Positions 1-6,524 of a DNA stretch of 48,457 bases are shown in pieces. Made by a program: the position numbers and the translations under genes. The notes beneath the pieces are model-generated. The model ran no database searches, had not been told where the DNA came from, and worked only from the letters and a program-made list of their open reading frames with translations. The DNA comes from Actinomycetes bacterium (lineage in GTDB: Bacteria; Actinomycetota; Acidimicrobiia; Acidimicrobiales; RAAP-2). Numbering within the stretch: position 1 is the first letter of the stretch; every line of letters begins with the position of its first letter. The DNA is taken from positions 1 through 48,457 of the forward strand of contig JAJZVL010000018.1 in NCBI GenBank assembly GCA_021845725.1, in the 5' to 3' direction.

Positions 1-921
1 GTCGACCAGCTCGGGGGGGGCCTCCACCAGGCCGCTCCCCATCCCCTCGGAGCTGAACCCGAGGCTCACGTGGCCGCGCGCGGCGACCGCCTCGAACCTG
101 TCGACGCAGCCTGCGACCACCGCCTCCACCTCGGACACCTCTCCGTGGTGCGCCACCTCGGTCCCGCTGTCGGCGCGAGCGAGCCACAGAAGGTCGTCCA
201 CGATGCGCCGCAGCCGTCGGCTCTCACCTGCGATGCGACGCAGGACGGCTTCGTACTCCTCGGGGGCTCGGCGCCGCCGCAGTGCCAGGTCGACCTCCGC
301 CTCCACCACACTGAGCGGGGTGCGCAGCTCGTGCGACGCATCTGCGGTGAACTCGGCTTGGCGACGTCGGATCTGCTCGAGCGGTGCCGACGCACGGAGC
401 GCGACGAGGAGCGAGCCGACGAACGTCGCGAGGGCGAGGAGGACGCCGAAGAGCGTTTCGGGCAGCACCAACGCGCCCTCCAGCCGTGCAATCTCGGCGA
501 CGCTCTGACCCGCCACGACCCATCCGGCACCCCTCGGGACGGCTTCGAACCTGAAGGCCGTGACTCCGATCGACCGCGTCCGAGGGACCGCGCTCCAGCC
601 GCCTCCCGGCAGCGTCGGAGCTCCGAGCGTGAGCGCGACCGCGTGGCCATGGGAGGGGACGTACCAGAAGAAGATGGGCGCGTCGTCGAGGTCACCGCTG
701 TCGGTCGAGGGGCCCACAGGAGTCGGAGGGCTCGGACGCAGTGAGAGGCCGCGAGCGCCTGCGAGCGCCACGTGGATACGCCCGTCGACCTCTGCCGTCA
801 GCCGGTGCGTGACGAAGACGCGCAGCCCCAACGCGCACAACGCGTAGCACGCGAGCACGACAACGGTGGCCGCGGTCGCGACTCGAGCGGCATGGACCCA
901 GAGCCTGCGCCTGTCGCTCAC
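1..921 (-). CDS. Sensor histidine kinase, 3' end outside window
   Basis: Membrane sensor kinase of a two-component pair; it should phosphorylate the regulator encoded just upstream. The visible part is 307 codons with no stop. Start is GTG at 921, overlapping the regulator's TGA as GTGA. Residues about 12-37 are a first membrane segment, 40-150 a periplasmic or external region, and 152-175 a second membrane segment. The H-box SHELRTPL follows, with phospho-acceptor His197 in a HisKA dimerisation domain. The ATPase domain (N, G boxes) would lie beyond position 1. Only about 15 residues separate the second membrane segment from the DHp helix, so a normal HAMP domain does not fit. The ligand is unknown. 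Confidence 0.93.
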   Translation of the reverse strand, partial: MSDRRRLWVHAARVATAATVVVLACYALCALGLRVFVTHRLTAEVDGRIHVALAGARGLSLRPSPPTPVGPSTDSGDLDDAPIFFWYVPSHGHAVALTLGAPTLPGGGWSAVPRTRSIGVTAFRFEAVPRGAGWVVAGQSVAEIARLEGALVLPETLFGVLLALATFVGSLLVALRASAPLEQIRRRQAEFTADASHELRTPLSVVEAEVDLALRRRRAPEEYEAVLRRIAGESRRLRRIVDDLLWLARADSGTEVAHHGEVSEVEAVVAGCVDRFEAVAARGHVSLGFSSEGMGSGLVEAPPELVD

Positions 922-1586
922 GGCACGACCACTCGATAGCCGCTCCCCCGCACGGTCTGGATCTTCGCGGTGCTGGCGGCGATCTTGGAGCGGAGCCGAC
1001 CGACGTGCACGTCGATGGTGTTGGAGCCGACCACATCGGCCTCGTCGTCCCAGACCTGCAGCGCGATCGAGCGCCGCGTGACGACGGCGGGCGACCGCCG
1101 CAGCAGCAGCTCCATGATCGCGAGCTCGGTGCTCGTGAGCGCAACCGGCAACCCCGCGACGGTCAGTTCCCGGGTGGAAGGGTCGTAGCAGAGGTCTCCG
1201 ACGGTGATCTTCGGCGCCACGGTCAGCGCGGGACGCCGCTGCAGGGCAACCAGGCGCGCCAGGAGCTCGTCGAAGTCGAAGGGCTTCACCAGGTAGTCGT
1301 CCGCGCCTGCATGGAGCCCTGCCACCCGGTCAACCGGGGCGTCGCGGGCCGTCAGCATCAGGATCGGCGTCTTCACCCCGAGGCGCCGGATCTCCTCGAC
1401 GACCTCCACACCGCTCTTCAGCGGCATCCGCCAGTCCAGGATCGCAACCTCGTGCTCGTAGGCACGCAGCCACTTCACCGCAGCCTGTCCGTCCGCGACC
1501 GCGTCCACCACATAGCCGTTCTCTCGCAGGCCTCGCTCGAGCACTGTGCGCAGCGCGGCGTCGTCCTCAGCGACGAGCACTCTCAT
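918..1586 (-). CDS. OmpR/PhoB-family response regulator
   Basis: DNA-binding response regulator, 222 aa, normal length for the family. Receiver domain is residues 1-115: acidic pocket EDD at 7-9, phospho-acceptor Asp51 in ILDWRMP, and conserved Lys101 in VKPF. The C-terminal winged helix (about 125-222) contains LTSTELAIMELLLRR and ends in the family-typical VRGSGYRVV. It is co-transcribed with the kinase (4-nt overlap). A -10 hexamer TAAGGT lies at 1605-1610 on this strand. The predicted transcript begins near a GTG that opens a 4-codon ORF ending inside this gene's ATG. Target genes cannot be deduced. Confidence 0.96.
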   Translation of the reverse strand: MRVLVAEDDAALRTVLERGLRENGYVVDAVADGQAAVKWLRAYEHEVAILDWRMPLKSGVEVVEEIRRLGVKTPILMLTARDAPVDRVAGLHAGADDYLVKPFDFDELLARLVALQRRPALTVAPKITVGDLCYDPSTRELTVAGLPVALTSTELAIMELLLRRSPAVVTRRSIALQVWDDEADVVGSNTIDVHVGRLRSKIAASTAKIQTVRGSGYRVVVP

Positions 1587-1597
1587 CGCCAGCTCAC
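1583..1597 (-). CDS. Possible leaderless 4-codon uORF before the response regulator
   Basis: GTG AGC TGG CGA TGA encodes V-S-W-R and stops. The GTG lies exactly 7 nt after the TAAGGT -10 hexamer, the same spacing seen at other likely leaderless starts in this window. Its TGA overlaps the regulator's ATG as ATGA. If translated, it would couple initiation on a leaderless mRNA to the regulator start by termination-reinitiation. Coding status is inferred from spacing alone. Confidence 0.35.
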   Translation of the reverse strand: MSWR

Positions 1598-1604
1598 CGG
1601 CCCC

Positions 1605-1610
1605 ACCTTA
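1605..1610 (-). promoter_or_regulatory. -10 hexamer TAAGGT for the two-component operon
   Basis: TAAGGT fits the actinobacterial TAnnnT -10 pattern. No clear -35 was identified. The predicted start of transcription is about 7 nt downstream, at the GTG at 1597. Confidence 0.5.
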
Positions 1611-1650
1611 CGCGACCATGGATCATCGACGGACGCCGTCACCGCGCGAT

Positions 1651-1676
1651 CCGAGCGCGTTCGACGACGCGCTCGG
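1651..1676. other. Perfect 9-bp inverted repeat between divergent genes
   Basis: CCGAGCGCG and CGCGCTCGG are separated by 8 nt. The repeat lies between the divergent regulator and Nudix genes, upstream of both. It could be an operator, for example for autoregulation by the adjacent response regulator, or an RNA hairpin in the Nudix 5' region. No U-tract follows, so it is not a typical terminator. Confidence 0.45.
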
Positions 1677-1699
1677 AGACGACGGACCATCATGGGCAC

Positions 1700-2200
1700 G
1701 TGCCCACGCGCAGTGCCGGCCTCGTCGTCTATCGCCGGATCGATCGCCACAGACCTGGAGACGAGCAAGACGGCGAACGCACCCGGCTGGTCGAGGTCCT
1801 CCTCGTCCACCCTGGCGGTCCCTACTGGGTCCGGCGCGACGAGGGATGGTGGAGCATCCCGAAGGGTGAGGTCCGCGAGGGCGAGGACGAGCTCGCGGCG
1901 GCCGAGCGCGAATTCGCCGAGGAGCTCGGGACCCCCGCACCCGCCGGTGAGCGGCTCGCGCTCGGGGAGATCGTCCAGGCAGGCGGAAAGCACGTGCGGG
2001 CGTGGGCGATCGCCGGCGACCTGGACGCGTCGAAGATCAGCGGAAACCGCTTCGAGCTGGAGTGGCCGCCACGGTCCGGCAAGCTCCAGACGTTCCCCGA
2101 GGTCGACCGTGCCGCGTGGTACGGCCTCGAAGAGGCACGGCGTAAGCTCCTCCCCGGCCAGCTGCCGTTGCTCGACCGCCTGGAGGCCGCGGTCACGTAG
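1700..2200 (+). CDS. Nudix hydrolase
   Basis: Pyrophosphohydrolase of the Nudix superfamily, 166 aa, with GTG start. The complete Nudix box (G-x5-E-x7-REUxEExGU) runs from Gly56 to Gly77, beginning GEVREGED and ending REFAEELG, so all metal-binding acidic residues are present. The sequence before the box (RRDEGWWSIPKG) resembles MutT/Ap4A-like house-cleaning enzymes, including actinobacterial small Nudix proteins that act on diadenosine polyphosphates or oxidised nucleotides; the substrate is not fixed by sequence. The stop at 2198-2200 abuts the stop of the convergent lyase gene with no gap, leaving no room for a separate terminator. Confidence 0.93.
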   Translation: MPTRSAGLVVYRRIDRHRPGDEQDGERTRLVEVLLVHPGGPYWVRRDEGWWSIPKGEVREGEDELAAAEREFAEELGTPAPAGERLALGEIVQAGGKHVRAWAIAGDLDASKISGNRFELEWPPRSGKLQTFPEVDRAAWYGLEEARRKLLPGQLPLLDRLEAAVT

Positions 2201-2938
2201 TCACCGGGGAGCAGTGCGTTTCAGGTACGAGGGGAACGACCGCGTGGCACGCCGATGCAGCGCGAAGAGGCGTCGCTGGGCAGCTGCGTCCCCGTTCCAC
2301 GCGGCGATGCAGTCGGTCGGCGCGACGTTGGCGAGGGCCAGGAGTGCCCCGGACGCCCCGCACCGTCCGGCGACCATGAGCTGGGTCGCACTTCCGACGT
2401 AGACGCGCACACCCAGCTCGACGAGATCCGCGAGCCGGTTCGTGCTGGCCGAGGAGTCCTTCACGCCGTCGATCTCGAGCGTCGCCACGGTCTCGGTGCC
2501 GAGCTCTCGGGCCCCCGGCAGCGCAGGGTTGTGGTAGGCGAGCACGTGCCGCCCGCGCGCCTCTGCGCGCAGTGCCCCGAAGAACGGTCCAGGTGTCGCG
2601 TCCACGGGGCAGTAGACGAGGAACGCGTCGGCATGTGCGTGGGCGGCGACCCTCGCGGTCGCCTCCAGCGAGGCGTCCGTCCCGGCATGGCCGGTCCCCA
2701 CGATCAGCGCGACGCCCGGCGCCGCGTCCTTCACCGCCGCCGCGAGCTCGACGCGATCGTCCACCGAGAGTCGTCCGGCTTCACCCGTCGTGCCGGCGAC
2801 CAGGATGGATGACACCCCGAGGTCGACGCAGCGACGGGCACGCTCGACAGTCGCCTTCACGTCGACGATGCCATCGGCGTCGAAGAACGTCACGAGAGCG
2901 ACACCGACTCCCGAGGGAAGGGGAAGCACTGGGCTCAC
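2201..2938 (-). CDS. DapA/NAL-family class I aldolase
   Basis: Member of the dihydrodipicolinate synthase/N-acetylneuraminate lyase family, which forms a Schiff base with pyruvate or another 2-oxoacid. From the chosen GTG the protein is 245 aa, shorter than the usual 290-300. The GTTGE motif is at residues 49-53, catalytic Tyr135 in YHNPALPG, and Schiff-base Lys160 in IDGVKDSS. The shortening falls in the C-terminal helices that mediate tetramer contacts, and no Asp/Lys pathway gene is nearby, so the substrate is uncertain. TACCAT (2945-2950, this strand) followed by 6 nt and GTG supports a leaderless start at 2938; an ATG at 2959 is the alternative, giving 252 aa. Confidence 0.85.
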   Translation of the reverse strand: MSPVLPLPSGVGVALVTFFDADGIVDVKATVERARRCVDLGVSSILVAGTTGEAGRLSVDDRVELAAAVKDAAPGVALIVGTGHAGTDASLEATARVAAHAHADAFLVYCPVDATPGPFFGALRAEARGRHVLAYHNPALPGARELGTETVATLEIDGVKDSSASTNRLADLVELGVRVYVGSATQLMVAGRCGASGALLALANVAPTDCIAAWNGDAAAQRRLFALHRRATRSFPSYLKRTAPR

Positions 2939-2944
2939 GCCCAC

Positions 2945-2950
2945 ATGGTA
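2945..2950 (-). promoter_or_regulatory. -10 hexamer TACCAT for the DapA-family gene
   Basis: TACCAT lies 6 nt before GTG 2938 on the minus strand. The same arrangement occurs before vapB at 39465-39470, suggesting a leaderless mRNA. Confidence 0.5.
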
Positions 2951-2980
2951 GGGGAGCATCGAGCTCGGCGGGGCGGGCGG

Positions 2981-2986
2981 TATCCT
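2981..2986 (+). promoter_or_regulatory. -10 hexamer TATCCT for the COG4280-like operon
   Basis: TATCCT is a good -10 match, divergent from the DapA-family promoter. Transcription from about 2993 would give an untranslated leader of about 87 nt, unusual here because most nearby genes look leaderless. Confidence 0.5.
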
Positions 2987-2989
2987 GTT

Positions 2990-3060
2990 CCCCGACGTCG
3001 GCGGGGAGCGGTCTGCTGGCGCACACGAGAGGACCGATGAGACCGACGGGGCGTCCCGAG
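2990..3060 (+). ncRNA. Structured 5' leader, possible cis-regulatory RNA
   Basis: GUCGG (2997-3001) can pair with CCGAC (3043-3047), and inside it CGGUC (3009-3013) with GACCG (3032-3036). The internal loop between the two helices carries GGGGAG (3003-3008) on the 5' side and UGAGACC (3038-3044) on the 3' side. Those two sequence islands recall the yybP-ykoY manganese riboswitch, which controls metal exporters. The second conserved loop of that class (CGUCAA and CCGGC parts) is not visible, so assignment to that family is not supported. A short ORF (ATG 3037, stop 3073-3075) also lies in the leader. The element may be a new or minimal metal-sensing RNA, or coincidental pairing in GC-rich DNA. 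Confidence 0.35.
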
Positions 3061-3079
3061 GCCACGAGAGGCTGACGCG

Positions 3080-3877
3080 ATGAGCAGCGCCACCGTCATG
3101 CTCATGCTCGCGGTCTTCGGGGCGTGCAGCGTCGAGGCCGTCGAGGCTCTGACCATCGTCCTCGCCTCCGGCACGACTCGAGGCTGGCGTTCGGCCATCG
3201 AAGGCACGGGGGCCGCGCTGGTCGTCCTGGCCGTCATCGTGGGCGCGGTCGGCGTGCCGCTCGTGCGCTACGTCCCGATCGACGCCATCAGGGTGGTGGT
3301 CGGCGCGCTTCTCTTGGTCCTCGGCCTGTCGTGGCTGAGAAAAGCCATCCTCCGCGCGAGCGGGCACAAGGCCAAGCACGACGAAGACGCCATCTTCGAG
3401 CGGACGGCGGCCTCACTGCGCGCCGACGGCAGCCTGCGTGGCCGGCGCGACAGCATCGGGTTCGTCGTGGCGTTCAAAGGCGTCTTCCTCGAGGGCATGG
3501 AGGTGGTCCTCATCGTCATCAGCCTGGGCGCCAGCCAACACAGGCTGGGTGATGCCGCCCTCGCCGCGGCCGCTGCGGTCGTGCTCGTCTCCGCGGTCGG
3601 TCTCGCCGTGTCGCGCCAGCTCTCCCAGGTTCCCGAGAACACCATCAAGACCGTGGTGGGCATCATGCTCACCAGCTTCGGGCTGTTCTGGCTCGGCGAG
3701 GGCGCGGGCGTCCGATGGCCCGGCAGCGACCTCGCCATCCCGGTCCTGATCGGAGTGTTCGGTGCGGTAGCGGCCGGCGCCGTCGCGATGCTGAAGACCC
3801 AGGCTCCACTGCCGGCCGGCACAGCGCCCCGTTCCGCCGAGACCGAGGCCTCCGCCGCGGAAAGGCTCGGCCCGTGA
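3080..3877 (+). CDS. COG4280-like polytopic membrane protein with two ExxE repeats
   Basis: Integral membrane protein of 265 aa with about seven hydrophobic segments and a charged cytoplasmic-type loop at residues 95-125. Two related segments begin the protein halves: E19-A-V-E22 followed by ALTIVLASG, and E138-G-M-E141 followed by VVLIVISLG. This internal duplication with acidic pairs in a membrane helix resembles the E-G-x-E motifs of FTR1 iron permeases and suggests a divalent-cation transporter, but the substrate is not established. The C-terminal tail after residue 240 is hydrophilic. A possible structured leader precedes it, and the next gene overlaps it by 4 nt, so both are probably one translational unit. 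Confidence 0.8.
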   Translation: MSSATVMLMLAVFGACSVEAVEALTIVLASGTTRGWRSAIEGTGAALVVLAVIVGAVGVPLVRYVPIDAIRVVVGALLLVLGLSWLRKAILRASGHKAKHDEDAIFERTAASLRADGSLRGRRDSIGFVVAFKGVFLEGMEVVLIVISLGASQHRLGDAALAAAAAVVLVSAVGLAVSRQLSQVPENTIKTVVGIMLTSFGLFWLGEGAGVRWPGSDLAIPVLIGVFGAVAAGAVAMLKTQAPLPAGTAPRSAETEASAAERLGP

Positions 3878-4152
3878 CCCGCACCGTCGTTCGCTGGGCG
3901 AAGGCGTTCGGCCACTTCTGGTGGGACTTCCTCGTCGGCGACACGCCGGAGCTCTTCGCCGCGATGCTGGTCCTGGTCGGGATCGCGTTCGCGCTCCGGC
4001 ACGACCGGATCGCCGACGTCGTCACCCTCCCGCTGCTCGCCGCCGCTGCACTCTCCGCGAGCGCGTGGCGGGGGCGGGTGCGCCCGCAGAACCGCTCGGA
4101 GACCTCGAAGCCCCCAACCGCAGAGTCCTCACTCGATCGTCAGGAACCGTGA
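3874..4152 (+). CDS. Small membrane protein coupled to the COG4280-like gene
   Basis: 92-aa protein with GTG start overlapping the previous TGA as GTGA. The N-terminal amphipathic region contains FWWDFLVGDTPELF, followed by two hydrophobic segments (about 27-40 and 45-62) and a hydrophilic Ser/Pro/Arg-rich tail. No named domain is recognised. The tight overlap suggests a subunit or chaperone of the upstream transporter-like protein. Codon use resembles its neighbours. Confidence 0.75.
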   Translation: MTRTVVRWAKAFGHFWWDFLVGDTPELFAAMLVLVGIAFALRHDRIADVVTLPLLAAAALSASAWRGRVRPQNRSETSKPPTAESSLDRQEP

Positions 4153-4153
4153 G

Positions 4154-4159
4154 TACCAT
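4154..4159 (+). promoter_or_regulatory. -10 hexamer TACCAT for the ubiA-dprE1-dprE2 operon
   Basis: TACCAT is followed by 8 nt and the ATG of the prenyltransferase gene, so the mRNA would be leaderless or nearly so. It lies directly after the preceding stop codon. Confidence 0.45.
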
Positions 4160-4167
4160 GCTCAACG

Positions 4168-5118
4168 ATGGGGTTCCCCGCGCGTGAAGCCGCCCCGACC
4201 GTCGAGCTCCAGCCGCCGGTGCCAGCCCCAGCGAGACACCGGGTGGTGCGTGACTGGCTGCAACTGGCACGGCCGAAGCAGTGGGCCAAGAACGTCCTGG
4301 TCTTCGTCGCCCCGGGTGCTGCAGGCGTGCTCACGCACGCGGGCCCCGCGCTCCACGCCCTCGGGGCGTTCGGGATCTTCTGCGCCGCGGCATCGGCCAC
4401 CTACTTGGTGAACGACAGTGTCGACGCCGACGCCGACCGGCGTCACCCAGGCAAGCGTCTCCGGCCTGTCGCGGCCGGTCTCGTCAGCCCCGCTGCCGCG
4501 ATCTCGGTCGCCGTGGCGCTCCTGGGAGTCGCGCTCGCCGGCGCTGCTCTCCTCGCTGGCTGGCCGCTCGTCGTCGTGGTCGCTGCCTACGGCGCGGTCA
4601 CCATCGCCTACACGCTTCGACTGAAGCACGAGCCGGTGATCGAGCTGACGGCTGTGGCCTCGGGGTTCGTCCTGCGAGCGATCGCCGGAGGCGTGGCCAC
4701 GCACGTGCCGCTGTCCAGCTGGTTCCTCGTCGTCACGTCGTTCAGCGCGCTCTTCATCGTGATCGGGAAGCGCACCGCCGAGCACGAGACCCTTGGCGAG
4801 GACCGCGGCCAGCACCGGAGCACCTTGGACCACTATTCGCCGGCGTTCCTGCGCTCGGCCCTCACGCTGAGCGCAGCGGGCGCCGTCACCACCTACTGCC
4901 TGTGGGCGTTCGACAAAGCGGGGCTCGCTCGCCACGGCGGCCACCTCGTCTGGATCGAGCTGTCCGTGGCACCGGTCGTCACCGGGGTCCTCTACGTCCT
5001 GCGCCTGCTCGACGCCGGGCGCGGCGGGGCACCCAGCGAGCTCGCCTTCGAGGACCGCACCTTGCAGGTCCTGGCGCTGCTGTGGACGGTGCTCGTCGGC
5101 ATCGGCGTCTATGCCTGA
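4168..5118 (+). CDS. ubiA: Decaprenyl-phosphate phosphoribosyltransferase (UbiA superfamily)
   Basis: Integral membrane enzyme of 316 aa that transfers 5-phosphoribose from PRPP to decaprenyl phosphate, the first step toward decaprenylphosphoryl-arabinose for cell-wall arabinan. The first Asp-rich motif NDxxDxxxD is intact (N82, D83, D86, D90) and is followed by HPGKRLRPVAAG, typical of the mycobacterial Rv3806c group. The second motif reads YTLRLKHEPVIE at about residues 152-163, with Glu where Asp is usual, followed by ASGFVLRAIAGG. About nine membrane helices are evident. The downstream dprE1 start overlaps this gene by 8 nt, forming an operon with the epimerisation enzymes. The phosphatase for the intermediate step is not adjacent; a PAP2 protein occurs at 43.9 kb. 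Confidence 0.92.
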   Translation: MGFPAREAAPTVELQPPVPAPARHRVVRDWLQLARPKQWAKNVLVFVAPGAAGVLTHAGPALHALGAFGIFCAAASATYLVNDSVDADADRRHPGKRLRPVAAGLVSPAAAISVAVALLGVALAGAALLAGWPLVVVVAAYGAVTIAYTLRLKHEPVIELTAVASGFVLRAIAGGVATHVPLSSWFLVVTSFSALFIVIGKRTAEHETLGEDRGQHRSTLDHYSPAFLRSALTLSAAGAVTTYCLWAFDKAGLARHGGHLVWIELSVAPVVTGVLYVLRLLDAGRGGAPSELAFEDRTLQVLALLWTVLVGIGVYA

Positions 5119-6517
5119 CACGTCGCTCGCGCCCGCGCAGCGGCTCCTGACGGGATGGGGACGCGCCGACGCCACCCGTGGCCTGGTCTGGACGCCCCGG
5201 CGCGGCGAGGAGATCGCGGAGCTGCTCGCGAACCTCGAGAGCGCCGCCGTCATCCCACGAGGACTGGGCCGGAGCTACGGGGACGCGGCCCAATCGGCGG
5301 GGGGCACGATCGTCGACACCACGCTGCTCGACCACGTCGGCTGCGTGGACGCGAACGGCGAGGTCGAGGTCAGCGCGGGAACCTCCCTCGACACGCTCGT
5401 ACGACGGATGCTCCCCCAGGGCTGGTTCCTCCCCGTGACCCCCGGCACGCGCCAGGTGACGGTCGGCGGCGCGATCGCGGCCGACGTGCACGGGAAGAAC
5501 CACCATGCAGACGGCAGCTTCGCACGCCACGTGACCGCCATGACCGTGGCGACGCCGACCGGCGTGCACCGGGTTGCCCCGACACGCGATCCCGACCTGT
5601 TCTGGGCGACCGCCGGCGGCATGGGCCTCACCGGCATCGTCACGTCGGCGAGGCTCCGCATGCTCGCGGTCAGCACGGACCGGATGCTCGTGGACACGGA
5701 CCGCTTCGCCGACCTCGACGCCGTGATGACGGCGATGGAGGAAGGCGACGCGCGCTACCGCTACTCGGTGGCCTGGGTCGATTGCTCCGGAAAGGCCGGC
5801 CGAACGCGCCCGGGAGGCGGGCTGGGGCCGGGAGCGGGACGCGCGGTGCTCACCAGGGGTGACCACGCGAGCCTCGATGACGTTCCGGCTCCACAGCTGC
5901 GTCGTGCGGCCGTCGCTGCCGCGCGCGTGCCTCGACCGCATCTCCGGGTGCCTCGCCACGTCCCGGGGGGCCTGCTCAACCGGCTGAGCATCGCAGCGTT
6001 CAACGAGACGTGGTTCCGACGCGCCCCTACGCACCGCACGCAAGAGCTCCAGTCGATGTGGAAGTTCTTCCACCCCCTCGATGGCGTGGCGGAGTGGAAC
6101 CGCCTCTACGGCCCACTGGGCTTCCTCCAGTACCAGTTCGCGGTCCCGCCAGGTCGCGGCGACGTGGTCCACACGGCGATCCAGACCCTCTCGTCGCACC
6201 GGATCCCCGCGTTCCTCGCCGTCTTGAAGCGCTTCGGCCCGTCTTCACCCGGCCCGCTCTCGTTCCCGATGCCTGGGTGGACCCTCGCGCTGGACGTGCC
6301 CATCGGCCCCGACGGGGTCGGGCGGTGCCTCGACCGGCTCGACGAGGTGGTGGCCGAGGCCGGAGGCCGTGTCTACCTCGCGAAGGACTCCCGGCTCCGA
6401 CCGGACGTGGTGCCGATCATGTACCCGCGCCTCGAAGAGCTGCGAGCGGTACGCCGGCGGGTCGATCCCCGCGGCATCCTGCGCTCCGACCTCGCCCGGC
6501 GACTGGACCTCTGCTGA
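5111..6517 (+). CDS. dprE1: Decaprenylphosphoryl-beta-D-ribose 2'-oxidase
   Basis: FAD-dependent oxidoreductase of the VAO/GMC-like flavin family, 468 aa, close to the 461 aa of M. tuberculosis DprE1. It oxidises the 2'-OH of decaprenylphosphoryl ribose, and DprE2 then reduces the keto group to give the arabinose epimer. The FAD-binding motif GLGRSYGDAAQ is near residue 52-62. The conserved FHPLDGVAEWNRLYGP and substrate-site Lys in YLAKDSR are present. At the position of the benzothiazinone-targeted Cys387 this protein has Ala393 (codon 6287-6289, in GWTLALDVPI). Residues about 226-285 are unusually Arg/Pro/Ala-rich but remain in frame. It overlaps ubiA and precedes dprE2 by 7 nt. Confidence 0.95.
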   Translation: MPDTSLAPAQRLLTGWGRADATRGLVWTPRRGEEIAELLANLESAAVIPRGLGRSYGDAAQSAGGTIVDTTLLDHVGCVDANGEVEVSAGTSLDTLVRRMLPQGWFLPVTPGTRQVTVGGAIAADVHGKNHHADGSFARHVTAMTVATPTGVHRVAPTRDPDLFWATAGGMGLTGIVTSARLRMLAVSTDRMLVDTDRFADLDAVMTAMEEGDARYRYSVAWVDCSGKAGRTRPGGGLGPGAGRAVLTRGDHASLDDVPAPQLRRAAVAAARVPRPHLRVPRHVPGGLLNRLSIAAFNETWFRRAPTHRTQELQSMWKFFHPLDGVAEWNRLYGPLGFLQYQFAVPPGRGDVVHTAIQTLSSHRIPAFLAVLKRFGPSSPGPLSFPMPGWTLALDVPIGPDGVGRCLDRLDEVVAEAGGRVYLAKDSRLRPDVVPIMYPRLEELRAVRRRVDPRGILRSDLARRLDLC

Positions 6518-6524
6518 GGCCCGC

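Noticed and set aside
2990-3060. Assigning the leader outright to the yybP-ykoY manganese riboswitch
   Set aside because: Only the P1-flanking islands are similar; the conserved second loop is absent, so family membership is not supported by eye.
2939-3379. Extended N-terminus of the DapA-family protein
   Set aside because: The extra 140 residues are low-complexity and antisense to the divergent membrane-protein gene; family similarity begins just after GTG 2938.
5810-5990. Compensated frameshift inside dprE1
   Set aside because: This part is Arg/Pro-rich and poorly like homologues, but the frame stays open and both flanks align in the same frame, so divergence is simpler.
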